This document shows positions 8,582 to 19,064 of a stretch of DNA of 64,000 bases, one piece after another. Origin of the DNA: Pseudohongiella sp. (GTDB lineage Bacteria; Pseudomonadota; Gammaproteobacteria; Pseudomonadales; Pseudohongiellaceae). The notes under the pieces are model-generated. The model was not told the DNA's origin. It saw only the letters and a program-made list of their open reading frames with translations, and ran no database searches. Made by a program: the position numbers and the translations under genes. Numbering within the stretch: the stretch's first letter is position 1; every line of letters starts with the position of its first letter. The stretch spans positions 124,001 to 188,000 of the forward strand of contig NZ_DRFV01000017.1 of the NCBI RefSeq assembly GCF_011050365.1, written 5' to 3'.

Positions 8582-9088
8582 TCAACACAAACCACTGGCC
8601 AGGCACCCCGAGCCGGTATCCTCTGTCCAGATCACCGAGCCGCCACCGACTTCGCCATTAAGCACATAGGTATCTGTGGTCGCGATTCCGGCATAGGCGC
8701 CCGTGGGTGTCACCGTCACCTGAAAGGTCTCATCGGTCAGCGCAATTGCCACTGAGTCCACCTCGGCAGATGTTGACCAGCCCGGTTGCGCGGTAATGCT
8801 CCCGCAGCTGTCCACGCCGCGTGACTGCACGCACAGATCAACCGCCGTCTTCGCCGGCGTCGCTGCTACCACCACTTCGGCAAATTTGGCGCGCGCAGCA
8901 TAACCCTGATAGGCCGGCAGAGCTACCGAAGCGAGAATGCCGATAATGGCAACCACCATCATTAATTCAATAAGCGTAAAGCCGTGACTGCGCGGCACCG
9001 ATACAGACGACGGTGTATGTACCGGCGCTATCGTATCGATCCGCCTGTTGCTGCCCCAAACGTTAATGACTGAGTCAATTCTGACCAT
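8582..9088 (-). CDS. pilA: Type IV pilin (PilA-like major or minor pilin)
   Basis: The class III signal is plain: a hydrophilic leader ending in RSHG, then [17 protein letters not shown] with Phe+1 and Glu+5. PilD should cut after the Gly and methylate the Phe. The mature part is about 133 aa and has Cys residues near the C-terminus (SGCLASGLC), plus a second pair ([12 protein letters not shown]) that could form disulfides. ATG 9088 has GGAGG seven bases upstream but gives a 36-residue leader, long for type IVa pilins. An in-frame GTG at 8998 would give a 6-residue leader but has no evident SD. It is divergent from pilBCD, as in Pseudomonas. Confidence 0.9.
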   Translation of the reverse strand: MVRIDSVINVWGSNRRIDTIAPVHTPSSVSVPRSHGFTLIELMMVVAIIGILASVALPAYQGYAARAKFAEVVVAATPAKTAVDLCVQSRGVDSCGSITAQPGWSTSAEVDSVAIALTDETFQVTVTPTGAYAGIATTDTYVLNGEVGGGSVIWTEDTGSGCLASGLC

Positions 9089-9246
9089 GGTTTGTCCTCC
9101 CTGGACCTGAAGCGGGCGTCCTGCCCTGTTGATCAATGCAGGCAAAAACTGCACTGCACACCTGTGCTGTTCCCTATTCTGTATAGCAGACCGATGGCAC
9201 AACTGCTATATAACCTCCACAGGCTGAAACAGGAGTCGTTGAAATC

Positions 9247-11010
9247 ATGTTGCCACAGGGACTGGCAGAAACCCTGGTCGATTCAGGGCTGCTGTTGGCA
9301 GACCAGGCGGAGGCCGCACTGGTCATGGCACAACAGGAGAGCATACCCTTTGTTACCTTGCTGATCCGGCGCGGCATGACCGATAGCGGGCGCCTTGCGG
9401 CGACCATCGCGGACTGTTTTGGTTACCCGTTGCTTGACATCGACGCCATCGATATCAATGCCTGCCCAGCAGACGCACTGGATCGCGGTTATCTGCAAAA
9501 ACACCGCGTGCTGCCCTTGCAGCTGCCCGCCACAGATGCGGCAAGCACCGCTCTTTTGGTGGTGTTTGCCGACCCCGCCAGTCTGCAGGTACTTGATGAC
9601 ATCCGGATGCAAACCGGACGCGATGTCAACGCTGTGGTGGCAGATGGCCCCAGACTGTGGCAGCTACTCGACCATGTGTTGACAGAGACTACATCCGGTA
9701 ACTCTCCCAGCGACGCGGTGTTGCGCGAAATCCATGCCGACGATCACAGACAGAATGGAATCACGGCACTGCTCGACACTGCGAACAACGCTCCTGCGAA
9801 CAGCCCTGACAGTCGGACGGATGATGCGCCACTGGTACGGTTTGTCGACAATGTGCTGCACGACGCAATCTGCCGGCAGGCGTCAGACATCCATATCGAA
9901 CCCTTCGAGACCTCTGTCCGGATTCGTTGCCGCGTTGATGGCAGTCTGCGGGAAATCATTCGCCCACCGGCAAACCTGGCGCCACGCATCATTTCCCGCA
10001 TCAAGGTAATGGCTGATATGGACATCAGTGAGCGGCGTCTGCCACAGGACGGCAGACTCAGAATGACGATAAAAAACGGGAATCATCATTCTACTACCAG
10101 GCACGGTACCCGCATTGTCGATTTCCGGGTCAGCAGCATGCCCACGCTGTGGGGAGAAAAAGTGGTGCTGCGCCTTCTGGACAGCTCGGCGTCATGTAAA
10201 AACATGGATGACCTGGGCTACGACCCCGGTCAGCAAGCGCTGTATCGGGCGGCGCTGCAGAAATCACAAGGCCTGATTCTGGTGACCGGACCCACGGGTA
10301 GCGGAAAGACCGTGTCGCTATACGCCGGGCTGGATCTGATCAATACCCAGGAACGCAATATATCAACGGCGGAAGATCCGGTAGAGATTCAGTTGGACGG
10401 CATCAACCAGGTGGCAGTCAACAAACGAAGTGGCCTTGATTTCGCTACGGCCCTGAAAGCATTCATGCGACAGGATCCGGACATCATCATGGTTGGCGAG
10501 ATCAGGGATCAGGAAACCGCTGACATCGCAGTCAAGGCCGCTCAGACCGGTCACCTGGTGTTATCCACGCTACACACCAACAGCGCCGCCGGCAGTATCG
10601 TCCGTCTGCTGAACATGGGTGTGCCGGCCTACAATCTGTGCGGCTCGCTCAGCCTCGTCATCGCGCAACGGCTGGTGCGCCGCCTTTGTCCTGCCTGCAA
10701 GGCACCCGCCGCTGCCAGCCAGGAGCAATTACGTGCTGCCGGTATGACCGCCGCGCAGTCAGTCGACGCCCGCTTATTTACACCCGTTGGCTGCAAGCAT
10801 TGTCACCAGGGGTTCAGCGGACGCGTGTGTGTCGCCGAAGTATTGCCGATGTCGACTGAAATCAACCAACTGATTCTGGATGGCGCGAGTGCCAGTGACA
10901 TTGCTGACGCAGCCCGGGCCATGGGGCATCTGTCACTGCGTGAATCTGCGCTGACCCGGGTTGCCCGCGGCGAGCTCTCTCTCGCTGACGCGGACAGACT
11001 GACACTGTGA
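9247..11010 (+). CDS. pilB: Type IV pilus extension ATPase PilB
   Basis: Hexameric cytoplasmic motor that drives pilin polymerisation. The N-terminal T2SSE domain spans about residues 1-150. The ATPase core has Walker A GPTGSGKT at about 348-355, the Asp-box region TAEDPVEIQ, and Walker B DPDIIMVGEIRDQETAD. The tetracysteine zinc motif typical of extension ATPases is present as CPACK and CKHC, separated by about 40 residues; it is normally absent from the retraction ATPase PilT. SD AGGAG lies upstream of ATG 9247. Length is 587 aa. It is followed by pilC with overlapping stop and start codons. Confidence 0.96.
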   Translation: MLPQGLAETLVDSGLLLADQAEAALVMAQQESIPFVTLLIRRGMTDSGRLAATIADCFGYPLLDIDAIDINACPADALDRGYLQKHRVLPLQLPATDAASTALLVVFADPASLQVLDDIRMQTGRDVNAVVADGPRLWQLLDHVLTETTSGNSPSDAVLREIHADDHRQNGITALLDTANNAPANSPDSRTDDAPLVRFVDNVLHDAICRQASDIHIEPFETSVRIRCRVDGSLREIIRPPANLAPRIISRIKVMADMDISERRLPQDGRLRMTIKNGNHHSTTRHGTRIVDFRVSSMPTLWGEKVVLRLLDSSASCKNMDDLGYDPGQQALYRAALQKSQGLILVTGPTGSGKTVSLYAGLDLINTQERNISTAEDPVEIQLDGINQVAVNKRSGLDFATALKAFMRQDPDIIMVGEIRDQETADIAVKAAQTGHLVLSTLHTNSAAGSIVRLLNMGVPAYNLCGSLSLVIAQRLVRRLCPACKAPAAASQEQLRAAGMTAAQSVDARLFTPVGCKHCHQGFSGRVCVAEVLPMSTEINQLILDGASASDIADAARAMGHLSLRESALTRVARGELSLADADRLTL

Positions 11011-12236
11011 TGACTGACGGCGCAGGTTATCGCTGGCAAGGCACAGACCGTCACGGCAATCACCAGCGTGGACACATGCTGGCGGCGAATCCGGCACAGG
11101 TCAGGGTCAACCTGCATCAACAGGGCATTAATGCGACCCGGGTGACTGCGAGCAAAGCGCCAACCCGGGCCCGTACGCGGCGCCTGCCCGGGCCCGGTTC
11201 GCGGATCAGGGCCAGGGATCTGGACCTGCTCACTCAGCAGACAGCAAGCATGATCAAAGCCGGCCTGCCCTTGTTACAGGCACTGAATATTGTGGCTGCC
11301 GGTACGGAAAATCAGCGCGCAAGGCAATTACTACAGGCACTACATGAAAGAGTGGCAACCGGCGCTAGTTTCAGTGACGCACTGGCTGAACACCCGCAGT
11401 ACTTTAACCGACTGTTCATCAGCATGATCACCATCGGCGAACAGTCCGGCACCGTTGATACCGCACTACAACGAGTGGCGGCCTGCCAACAGCGGGACGC
11501 CGCCATCATCCGTCAGGTGAAAAAAGCCATGGTCTATCCACTGACAGTTCTGTGCACTGCCGCGATAGTGACTGCCGTGCTGCTGGTAAAAGTGGTACCC
11601 CAATTTGCTGCCACTTTTGCTGATCTGGGTGCCCCCTTACCGGGCCTGACCCAATCAGTGTTGACGCTGTCGGATATTGTCATCCGCTACGGTTGGCTGT
11701 GGCTGCTGTCGTTTATCGTCGGGGGGTTGTGTTGTATTCACCTGATACGCAAACGAGCCGGTGTCCGGCTGCTCTGTCACCGGCTGCTGTTGCGGACTCC
11801 TGCGCTCGGCCTGTTGCTGCGTAACGCTGCGCTGGCCCATATCTGCAGAACTCTCGCCACCACGATTGCGGCCGGACTGACGATTGTCGAGGCATTGCAA
11901 TTGAGCGCAACTGCCGCGGGTAACCTTGTCTACCAGCAGACCTGCCTGGATGTTCTCTACGATGTCGAGCAGGGACAGTCACTGGGCTTCTCCATTCGCA
12001 AGACCGGCTTGTTTCCGGTTATGATTACGCAATTGACCAATGCTGGCGAGGAATCCGGCACGCTGGACACCATGCTGGAGAAGTGCGCTGATCACTACGA
12101 AGACAGTGTCAATGATCTGCTTGATGGCCTGACGGGGTTGCTGGAACCGGCAATCATGGCAACACTGGGTCTGCTGGTGGGTGGCTTGATGGTGGCCATG
12201 TACCTGCCGATTTTTCGCCTGGGCGCTGCCCTGTAA
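11010..12236 (+). CDS. pilC: Type IV pilus inner-membrane platform protein PilC
   Basis: GspF/PilC family platform protein that couples the PilB motor to pilin insertion. It has two homologous GspF domains. The first starts LTQQTASMIKAGLPLLQAL at about residue 75; the second starts ICRTLATTIAAGLTIVEAL at about 280. Each carries EQSG or EESG (TIGEQSGTVD, NAGEESGTLD). Three membrane segments are visible (about 172-195, 225-245 and 375-400). ATG 11010 shares one base with the pilB stop (TGATG); a GTG at 11007 is the alternative. Confidence 0.95.
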   Translation: MTDGAGYRWQGTDRHGNHQRGHMLAANPAQVRVNLHQQGINATRVTASKAPTRARTRRLPGPGSRIRARDLDLLTQQTASMIKAGLPLLQALNIVAAGTENQRARQLLQALHERVATGASFSDALAEHPQYFNRLFISMITIGEQSGTVDTALQRVAACQQRDAAIIRQVKKAMVYPLTVLCTAAIVTAVLLVKVVPQFAATFADLGAPLPGLTQSVLTLSDIVIRYGWLWLLSFIVGGLCCIHLIRKRAGVRLLCHRLLLRTPALGLLLRNAALAHICRTLATTIAAGLTIVEALQLSATAAGNLVYQQTCLDVLYDVEQGQSLGFSIRKTGLFPVMITQLTNAGEESGTLDTMLEKCADHYEDSVNDLLDGLTGLLEPAIMATLGLLVGGLMVAMYLPIFRLGAAL

Positions 12237-12278
12237 CAGTACTTTGATACAAACACGGTAAAACAACGGGGTAATTCA

Positions 12279-13184
12279 ATGGCAACATTAGTAGAGCTGA
12301 TGCAGGGGTCCGCAGCGCTGACGGCGGCACTGGCAGGACTGCTGGGTTTGCTGGTAGGCAGTTTTCTGAATGTGGTGATTTATCGCCTGCCCCTGATGTT
12401 GCAACGCGAATGGCGAAGTCAGTGCCTGGAATATCTGCAAGTGGATCCGAAAAAAGTCAAAACCGCTGACCCGGTCGCCGGGCATGAAACGTTTAACCTG
12501 CTGAAACCGGATTCACATTGTCCGGTATGCCAAAAACCGGTCCGGCCCTGGCAGAACATTCCGGTGTTGAGTTATCTGTTGCTGGGTGGCCGCTGCAGCC
12601 AGTGCCAGACGAAAATACACTGGCGCTATCCAGTCGTTGAAATCCTGACTGCACTGCTTTCCGCTCTGGTCGCCTGGCAATTTGGCGCTACCTGGGCCTG
12701 TCTCGCTGCCCTGGCCTTTACCTGGAGCCTGGTCAGCCTGACAGTGATTGATATCGACCATCAGTTACTGCCCGACAATATTACCTTGCCCCTGTTGTGG
12801 CTGGGACTGCTACTCAGCGTCACCGGATTTGGCACCGGCGTTACACCTGCAGACGCCCTGCTCGGCGCCAGCATCGGTTACCTGAGCCTGTGGAGTATCT
12901 ACTGGGTCTTCAAATTGCTGACTGGCCGGGAAGGTATGGGTTATGGTGATTTCAAACTGCTGGCAGCGATCGGCGCCTGGCTGGGCTGGCAACAGTTGCT
13001 GACGGTGATTATCCTGTCTTCGCTAACCGGCGCCGTTATCGGCATCACATTGGCAGTCATTGCCGGTCGTGATAAGAACATTCCGATGTCGTTCGGGCCC
13101 TATCTGGCAGTTGCCGGATTTATTGCCCTGATCTGGGGCGATGCCATCAGCAATACCTATATCTCCATGCTGGTGACGCGCTGA
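12279..13184 (+). CDS. pilD: Prepilin peptidase and N-methyltransferase PilD
   Basis: Polytopic aspartic protease (301 aa) that removes prepilin leaders and methylates the new N-terminal Phe. The N-terminal cytoplasmic loop has the two zinc CxxC pairs, CPVC and CSQC, on either side of PWQNIPVLSYLLLGGR. The catalytic aspartates are in VIDIDHQLLPD and the family motif GYGDFK (G-x-G-D). About eight hydrophobic segments follow. It lies 42 bp after pilC, and its stop overlaps the coaE start by one base. Its expected substrate is the pilin encoded at 8582-9088. Confidence 0.97.
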   Translation: MATLVELMQGSAALTAALAGLLGLLVGSFLNVVIYRLPLMLQREWRSQCLEYLQVDPKKVKTADPVAGHETFNLLKPDSHCPVCQKPVRPWQNIPVLSYLLLGGRCSQCQTKIHWRYPVVEILTALLSALVAWQFGATWACLAALAFTWSLVSLTVIDIDHQLLPDNITLPLLWLGLLLSVTGFGTGVTPADALLGASIGYLSLWSIYWVFKLLTGREGMGYGDFKLLAAIGAWLGWQQLLTVIILSSLTGAVIGITLAVIAGRDKNIPMSFGPYLAVAGFIALIWGDAISNTYISMLVTR

Positions 13185-13807
13185 TGCACACACGTCAACC
13201 CCTGATCATCGGCGTCACTGGCGGCATTGGCAGTGGCAAGACCGCTGCTACGGATGCGTTCGCGGCACTGGGCATCACCGTCGTTGATGCCGACCTGGTG
13301 TCGCGTGACGTGGTGCAGCCCGGTCAACCCGCGCTGGCAGCCATCGCCGAACATTTTGGCCGAACCATCCTGCTGGCCGAAGGCAACCTGAACCGAAAGG
13401 CGCTGCGCGAAATCATCTTCCGCGAGCCTGCGGCCAAACAATGGCTCGAGGCCTTGCTGCACCCATTGATACGTCAGGCAATAATCTCCCGGCTGCAGCA
13501 AAGCGACTCAGCCTACACGCTGTTGTCGTCTCCCCTGCTGCTGGAAACCGATCAACAGACACTGTGCAGCCGTGTGTTGGTCATTGACGCACCGGAGTCA
13601 TTGCAGCTTGAGCGCACCGTCGTGCGCGACAACAGCAGCCCGGACACCATCAAGGCTATCATGGCCAGCCAGTTCAGCCGCCAGCAGCGACTCGACAAAG
13701 CTGATGATATCATCGTCAATGATGGCGACCTGCTGGCTTTGCACAACGCCGTGCAGACATTGCATAAAACCTATCTTGATATGAGTAAAACTGATTCCCA
13801 TGAGTGA
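13184..13807 (+). CDS. coaE: Dephospho-CoA kinase
   Basis: Catalyses the last step of coenzyme A synthesis, phosphorylating the 3'-OH of dephospho-CoA. P-loop GGIGSGKT is at about residues 14-21, followed by [17 protein letters not shown] (CoaE substrate region) and the C-terminal [17 protein letters not shown] typical of the family. Length is 207 aa. The start shares one base with the pilD stop (TGATG), and it overlaps yacG by 8 bp. The pilD-coaE-yacG order is conserved in Pseudomonas. Confidence 0.97.
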   Translation: MHTRQPLIIGVTGGIGSGKTAATDAFAALGITVVDADLVSRDVVQPGQPALAAIAEHFGRTILLAEGNLNRKALREIIFREPAAKQWLEALLHPLIRQAIISRLQQSDSAYTLLSSPLLLETDQQTLCSRVLVIDAPESLQLERTVVRDNSSPDTIKAIMASQFSRQQRLDKADDIIVNDGDLLALHNAVQTLHKTYLDMSKTDSHE

Positions 13808-14009
13808 GCGCACCCTGAAAGTGAATTGCCCGACCTGCAAGGAAATTGTGACCTGGCATGAAAAAAATGCATTCCGACCATTCTGTTCGGAGCGTTGCAA
13901 ATTGATAGATTTCGGTGAGTGGGCCAGCGAGCGACACAGTATTGCCGGCGAGCCAGTGGACCCGGAAGACCTGCCACAGCTCAGCGGTGGTCGGCACTCC
14001 GATGACTAG
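13800..14009 (+). CDS. yacG: YacG zinc-binding DNA gyrase inhibitor
   Basis: A 69-aa zinc-ribbon protein. Four zinc-binding cysteines are visible as CPTC (about residues 11-14) and FCSERCK, followed by the conserved [10 protein letters not shown]. The E. coli homologue binds GyrB and inhibits gyrase. The acidic tail (VDPEDLPQL) is typical. It is embedded in a dense operon, overlapping coaE by 8 bp and the mutT-like gene by 8 bp. Confidence 0.95.
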   Translation: MSERTLKVNCPTCKEIVTWHEKNAFRPFCSERCKLIDFGEWASERHSIAGEPVDPEDLPQLSGGRHSDD

Positions 14010-14985
14010 GCATGACGGCGTCAAACGGATTCATGTCGCCGTTGGCGTCATCCTTGATGCTCACGGTCAGGTTCTGGTTGCCAAACGTGCCGATCAACAA
14101 CACCTTGGCGGCCTGTGGGAGTTTCCCGGTGGCAAGGTCGAAGTTGGCGAGACGGTGCAACAGGCGCTCAGCCGGGAACTCAAGGAGGAAATTGCCATTA
14201 ACGTGACGCAGTCACGTCCCTTGTGCCGGATAGAACACAATTACCCCGACAAAGCGGTGCTGCTGGATGTGTGGATTGTCGACCGTTTCACCGGCACGCC
14301 AACCGGCCTGGAGAATCAGCCTCTGCGCTGGCTGCCGACCTCACAGCTTGATACAAAAGAGTTCCCGCAGGCGAACCGGCTGATCATCCGACGCCTGCAA
14401 TTGCGCGACATGCTTGCCATTGTCAATATTCCTGCGCCACCCTCCACACCGATTCGGGTGGCGGGCGACACATTGCTGCGACTTCGGTGCCAGCACAAGA
14501 ACCACTACCAGGATTACCTGTCTGCGGCGCATAAGATGTTGCCGGAGCTCGCGCATACCAGTGCCGGTGTCATCGTCGACCTGTCAGCGACCGATATCAA
14601 TGCTGATGGCCGAATTCGCGACGACCTGCTGGCTTTACCGGGGTGCAAGGGGCTGCACGCGCATGGCGGCCTGCTAGGCTGCCTTTCTGCAAGACCGGTG
14701 CCGGAGCACCTGCTGTTCGGGGTTTCCTGTCACTCGCGCGAAGACCTGGTGCTGGCAGCGGCACTGGACGCGGACTACGCGCTCCTGTCCCCGGTGAAAG
14801 CAACTGCCAGCCATCCTGGTACAGCGCCACTGGGCTGGAATACATTTGCCGACATGGTACGGGAATCAACGGTGCCGGTTTATGCCCTGGGCGGCATGCA
14901 GACGCCTGATCTGATCATTGCCAGGGCCAGCGGCGCACGGGGAATAGCCGGCATCAGTCTGTTTAGCTGCGATACGATGCGTTGA
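14002..14985 (+). CDS. mutT: Fused Nudix hydrolase (MutT-like) and thiamine monophosphate synthase-like protein
   Basis: A 327-aa two-domain protein. The N-terminal part (about 1-130) is a MutT-type Nudix domain with the box G-x5-E-x7-RELKEEIAI; MutT enzymes clear 8-oxo-dGTP from the nucleotide pool. The C-terminal part (about 145-327) resembles ThiE/TenI TIM barrels: [37 protein letters not shown] and ALGGM. This fusion is common in Pseudomonas-type genomes; the role of the second domain is not established. ATG 14002 overlaps yacG by 8 bp. The 3' end overlaps the 3' end of argJ on the other strand by 23 bp. Confidence 0.92.
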   Translation: MTRHDGVKRIHVAVGVILDAHGQVLVAKRADQQHLGGLWEFPGGKVEVGETVQQALSRELKEEIAINVTQSRPLCRIEHNYPDKAVLLDVWIVDRFTGTPTGLENQPLRWLPTSQLDTKEFPQANRLIIRRLQLRDMLAIVNIPAPPSTPIRVAGDTLLRLRCQHKNHYQDYLSAAHKMLPELAHTSAGVIVDLSATDINADGRIRDDLLALPGCKGLHAHGGLLGCLSARPVPEHLLFGVSCHSREDLVLAAALDADYALLSPVKATASHPGTAPLGWNTFADMVRESTVPVYALGGMQTPDLIIARASGARGIAGISLFSCDTMR

Positions 14986-16186
14986 TACGGACATACTCTT
15001 CTGACAGGTCTGCAGTCCATACCTGTTCGTTGACATCACCGCGAGCCAGTTCCACGCGCAGACATATATCTTCCTGGGTCATCACTGCCTGTCCCATTTC
15101 CTCACGGTAGCCCGGCGCCAGGCCACCCTTTTCAACAATACAGACATCATCCAGATACAGATCTATGCGCGATACATCCAGGTCTGGTACACCGGCACGA
15201 CCCACCGCCGCGAGAATTCTTCCCCAGTTAGGATCGGACGCTGACAACGCGGTTTTGACCAGAGGTGATTCGGCAATCGCGTAGGCGACCTGCAGACACT
15301 CTGCGGTATTGCCCCCGCCACGCACATCTACGGTAACAAACTTTTTTGCACCTTCGGCATCGCGAATAATCAGTTTCGCAAGATCCAGAACCAGTTCGTG
15401 CAAGGCATTGCGGAATGCGACATATAACCCTTCATCTGCCTTGTCGATTCTGATACCGCTTTTGCCCGTGGCGGTCAGTACGCAACAGTCGTTGGTTGAG
15501 GTGTCGCCGTCGACGGTGATTCTATTGAATGACTGTTCTACGGAAGACATTAACAGTTCCTGCAACAGGCCCTGATCAATTTCTGCGTCGGTACACACAA
15601 ATGCCAGCATGGTAGCCATATTTGGCTTGATCATGCCTGCGCCTTTGGTGATACCGGTAATAGTGATGAACTGTCCATTATGGGTCACTATCGCCGACAC
15701 ACCTTTGGGCCGGGTGTCTGTCGTCATGATGCCTTTGGCAGCAGCCAGCCACTGATCATCCTGCAGCGCAGCCAATGCGGCGGGCGCAGCAGCAGCGATT
15801 TTCTCCGCCGGCAACCGCTCGCCGATGACACCCGTGGAAAAAGGCAGCACCTGTGTCAGGTTAACGTCTGCGCAGTCGGCCAGCGCCTGACAACAATGCA
15901 ATGCATCGGCCATGCCCCTGTCACCGGTACCGGCATTGGCATTCCCGGTGTTGACCAGCAGGTAACGCACATCACCGCCATTGCCAGTCAGATGTTTCCG
16001 GGCCAGTACCACAGGTGCCGCACAGAACGCATTGCGCGTAAAAACGCCTGCCGTCCGGCTGCCTTCGGCCAGCTCAAACAACACCAGATCGAGCCGGTTC
16101 TGGTACCGTACTCCGGCACTGACAGCTGACATTTTGATGCCCTTTACCGGCACCAGGTTGCCGATGTCCTTTTTTCCTGTCGCCAT
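14963..16186 (-). CDS. argJ: Bifunctional ornithine acetyltransferase / N-acetylglutamate synthase
   Basis: Recycles the acetyl group from N-acetylornithine to glutamate in the cyclic arginine pathway. The self-cleavage site is visible in KGAGMIKPNMATMLAF, where the bond before the Thr of ATML is cut to expose the nucleophile. Conserved GDTSTNDCC and SDPNWGRILAAVGRAG follow. ATG 16186 (MATGKKDIGNLVPVKG) follows GGGTGA and leaves a 20-bp gap to secA; the longer in-frame start at 16255 would overlap secA. The protein is 407 aa. It is the last gene of the minus-strand run from secA. Confidence 0.96.
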   Translation of the reverse strand: MATGKKDIGNLVPVKGIKMSAVSAGVRYQNRLDLVLFELAEGSRTAGVFTRNAFCAAPVVLARKHLTGNGGDVRYLLVNTGNANAGTGDRGMADALHCCQALADCADVNLTQVLPFSTGVIGERLPAEKIAAAAPAALAALQDDQWLAAAKGIMTTDTRPKGVSAIVTHNGQFITITGITKGAGMIKPNMATMLAFVCTDAEIDQGLLQELLMSSVEQSFNRITVDGDTSTNDCCVLTATGKSGIRIDKADEGLYVAFRNALHELVLDLAKLIIRDAEGAKKFVTVDVRGGGNTAECLQVAYAIAESPLVKTALSASDPNWGRILAAVGRAGVPDLDVSRIDLYLDDVCIVEKGGLAPGYREEMGQAVMTQEDICLRVELARGDVNEQVWTADLSEEYVRINASYRS

Positions 16187-16206
16187 ATTTTCACCCAACC
16201 CGTTTA

Positions 16207-18975
16207 TCAGCTCAGTCGACCGTGACAATGTTTGAACTTCTTGCCAGAGCCGCAATGGCAGGGATCATTTCGTCCCAGCTTGGGTTCTTCCCGGACAAAC
16301 GGTGCGCCGTTATCCTGTTCATTCTGGCCACCCTCTGCATTGCCCCCGGCAGTCTCTGACTGCATGCCCGATGCTTCAGCATGTTGATATTTGATCTTTT
16401 CCTTGGCCCGCTCCGCATCGCGTGCGCGCTCAATGGCATCAATTTCTTCCGGCGAGCGCACTTGCACATGACTGAGGAAACGGATGACATCGTGCTGCAG
16501 ACGCGACAGCAAGCTCTGGAACAGGGCGAAAGCCTCCCGTTTGTATTCCTGCTTCGGGTTCTTGCCCGCGTAACCACGCAGGAATATGCCTTGTCGCAAC
16601 TGATCCATTGCCGCCAGGTGTTCCTTCCACAAGGTATCCAGAATCTGCAGTACAATCTGCTTTTCCAGCAGAGCCATTTTTTCGCCAACGGTCTCACGCT
16701 TCCTGGCATAAGCGTCAGTCAGCTCCTGCCTGATCTTTTCGCGCAAGGTTTCCTCGTACAGCTTTTCATCTTCTTCCAGCCATGTCTTGATCGGCAGATG
16801 GATGGCGAACTCAGCCTCCATTGCCTGTTCCAGCCCGTCGATATCCCACTGTTCAAAAATACTTTGTGGTGGGATGTGGCTGCTGATGACTTCATCCGCC
16901 ACTTCGTTTCGCATACTGGAGACCAGTTCACCGATGTCGTCGCTGGCCATGACCTGATTGCGCTGCTGGTAGACGATAGTGCGCTGGTCATTGGCAACAT
17001 TGTCATATTCCAGCAACTGTTTACGGATATCAAAGTTGCGACCTTCAACTTTACGCTGTGCTTTTTCGATCGATTTAGACACCATGCCGTGCTCAATCGC
17101 CTCGCCTCGCTCCATACCCAGTTTCTGCATAAAGCTTTTCACGCGGTCGGAGGCAAAGATACGCATCAGACTGTCTTCCAGCGACAGATAGAATCGCGAA
17201 TAACCCGGGTCCCCCTGACGTCCTGAGCGGCCCCGCAGCTGATTATCGATACGCCTGGACTCGTGTCGTTCAGTACCAATAATATGCAGACCGCCAGCCT
17301 CCAGCACCTGATCGTGGCGCTGCTGCCAGGCATCCTTGGCCGCGGCGATCTGCTCGGGCGTTGGATTGTCCATGGCCGCCACTTCCGATTCCCAGTTTCC
17401 GCCCAGCACAATATCCGTGCCCCGACCCGCCATATTGGTGGCGATGGTAACGACACCGGGTCGCCCAGCCTGCGCAATAATAAACGCCTCTTTTTCATGG
17501 AATTTGGCGTTCAATACTTCGTGCTGGATCTTTTCCTTGTTCAGGAACTTAGACAGCATTTCCGAGGTTTCGATAGAAGCGGTACCGACCAGGATTGGCG
17601 CGCCTTTGGCACTGAATTCCGTAATATCGCTAACAATTGCCTCGAACTTCTCTTCCATGGACAGGAACACAAGGTCGTTCTTGTCGATTCGTTGCATAGG
17701 CGTATTCGGCGGTATTACAACCACATCAAGATCATAAATCTGCTTGAACTCGAATGCCTCGGTATCGGCGGTACCGGTCATGCCGGACAGTGTATTGTAG
17801 AGACGGAAGTAATTCTGGAAAGTGGTGGAGGCCAGAGTCTGACTCTCACTCTGGATCTCCAGTCCTTCTTTTGCCTCAATGGCCTGATGCAGACCCTCTG
17901 ACAGGCGTCGCCCTTCCATGGTACGGCCGGTATGCTCATCGATCAGCACAATGCGGCCGTCCTTGACGATATATTCAACGTCCTTGTGAAACAGGTAGTG
18001 TGCTTTCAGCGCCGAGTGAATATGGTGCAGCAGTCCCAGATTGGCGGCGGAATACAGACTCTCGCCCTCGTTCAATAACTTGCGCTGGGTCAGCAGTTCT
18101 TCCAGGTGCTCATGACCGGATTCGGTCAACTCGACCTGTCGGGTTTTTTCATCAACCATGAAATGCCCGGACTCGACCTTCTCTTCACGCTCCAGCGCCA
18201 TAGTGGGACTCTTTTCTTCCGGCGCTTCACCACGCTCCAGTCCCGGTATCAGCTCATTGATGGCCAGGTACTGTTTGGAGCTGTCCTGCGCGGCCCCGGA
18301 GATGATCAGGGGCGTTCGCGCCTCATCAATCAGAATGGAATCCACTTCGTCGACGATGGCAAAATTGAGTTTGCGCTGCAACTTGTCTTCAATACGAAAC
18401 GCCATATTGTCGCGCAGGTAGTCGAAGCCAAATTCATTGTTGGTGCCGTAGGTGATGGAAGCGTTATAGGCTTCCTTTTTTTCGTGCTGCATCTGGCCAC
18501 CGACAATAACACCAACGGTCAGCCCCAGAAATTCGTACAGCGGCCGCATCCAGTTGGCGTCACGACTGGCAAGGTAGTCGTTGACGGTAACAATATGGAC
18601 ACCATTTCCCGACAGCCCGTTGAGGTAGGCGGGCAATGTTGCCACCAGGGTTTTACCCTCACCGGTCTTCATTTCGGCAATATCACCCTGATGCAACACA
18701 ATGCCACCGATCATCTGCACATCAAAATGACGCAAGCCCAGTGTCCGTTTACTTGCTTCGCGGACAACAGCGAAGGCTTCCGGCAACATTTTATCCAGAG
18801 ACTCCCCTTCGTCAAAACGTGCCTTGAATTCGACTGTCTTGGCACGCAGCTCTTCGTCAGACAGCGACTGCACACCGTCCTCAAATGTATTGATCTGCCT
18901 GACGATTTTATGCAGCTTTTTGAGTTTGCGAGAGTTGCTGCTGCCAAATATTTTACTGAAAAACTGTAAGCTCAT
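16207..18975 (-). CDS. secA: Preprotein translocase ATPase SecA
   Basis: Motor of the Sec export pathway. Walker A is MKTGEGKT at about residues 102-109. DEAD-type motor landmarks include [40 protein letters not shown] and [13 protein letters not shown]. The C-terminal zinc tail [14 protein letters not shown], which binds SecB and phospholipid, is intact. Length (922 aa) is standard. It follows the M23 peptidase gene by 89 bp and precedes argJ by 20 bp. Confidence 0.98.
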   Translation of the reverse strand: MSLQFFSKIFGSSNSRKLKKLHKIVRQINTFEDGVQSLSDEELRAKTVEFKARFDEGESLDKMLPEAFAVVREASKRTLGLRHFDVQMIGGIVLHQGDIAEMKTGEGKTLVATLPAYLNGLSGNGVHIVTVNDYLASRDANWMRPLYEFLGLTVGVIVGGQMQHEKKEAYNASITYGTNNEFGFDYLRDNMAFRIEDKLQRKLNFAIVDEVDSILIDEARTPLIISGAAQDSSKQYLAINELIPGLERGEAPEEKSPTMALEREEKVESGHFMVDEKTRQVELTESGHEHLEELLTQRKLLNEGESLYSAANLGLLHHIHSALKAHYLFHKDVEYIVKDGRIVLIDEHTGRTMEGRRLSEGLHQAIEAKEGLEIQSESQTLASTTFQNYFRLYNTLSGMTGTADTEAFEFKQIYDLDVVVIPPNTPMQRIDKNDLVFLSMEEKFEAIVSDITEFSAKGAPILVGTASIETSEMLSKFLNKEKIQHEVLNAKFHEKEAFIIAQAGRPGVVTIATNMAGRGTDIVLGGNWESEVAAMDNPTPEQIAAAKDAWQQRHDQVLEAGGLHIIGTERHESRRIDNQLRGRSGRQGDPGYSRFYLSLEDSLMRIFASDRVKSFMQKLGMERGEAIEHGMVSKSIEKAQRKVEGRNFDIRKQLLEYDNVANDQRTIVYQQRNQVMASDDIGELVSSMRNEVADEVISSHIPPQSIFEQWDIDGLEQAMEAEFAIHLPIKTWLEEDEKLYEETLREKIRQELTDAYARKRETVGEKMALLEKQIVLQILDTLWKEHLAAMDQLRQGIFLRGYAGKNPKQEYKREAFALFQSLLSRLQHDVIRFLSHVQVRSPEEIDAIERARDAERAKEKIKYQHAEASGMQSETAGGNAEGGQNEQDNGAPFVREEPKLGRNDPCHCGSGKKFKHCHGRLS

Positions 18976-19064
18976 GATGACCTGTTATGACTGAATAATA
19001 AAACATACGGAACCATGACGACCTGATTGCAGTCGTCAGCTATAAAGCATCGGGGAGACGTGCG

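Noticed and set aside
16381-17226. 281-aa plus-strand ORF opposite secA
   Set aside because: Shadow of the secA coding strand without family features.
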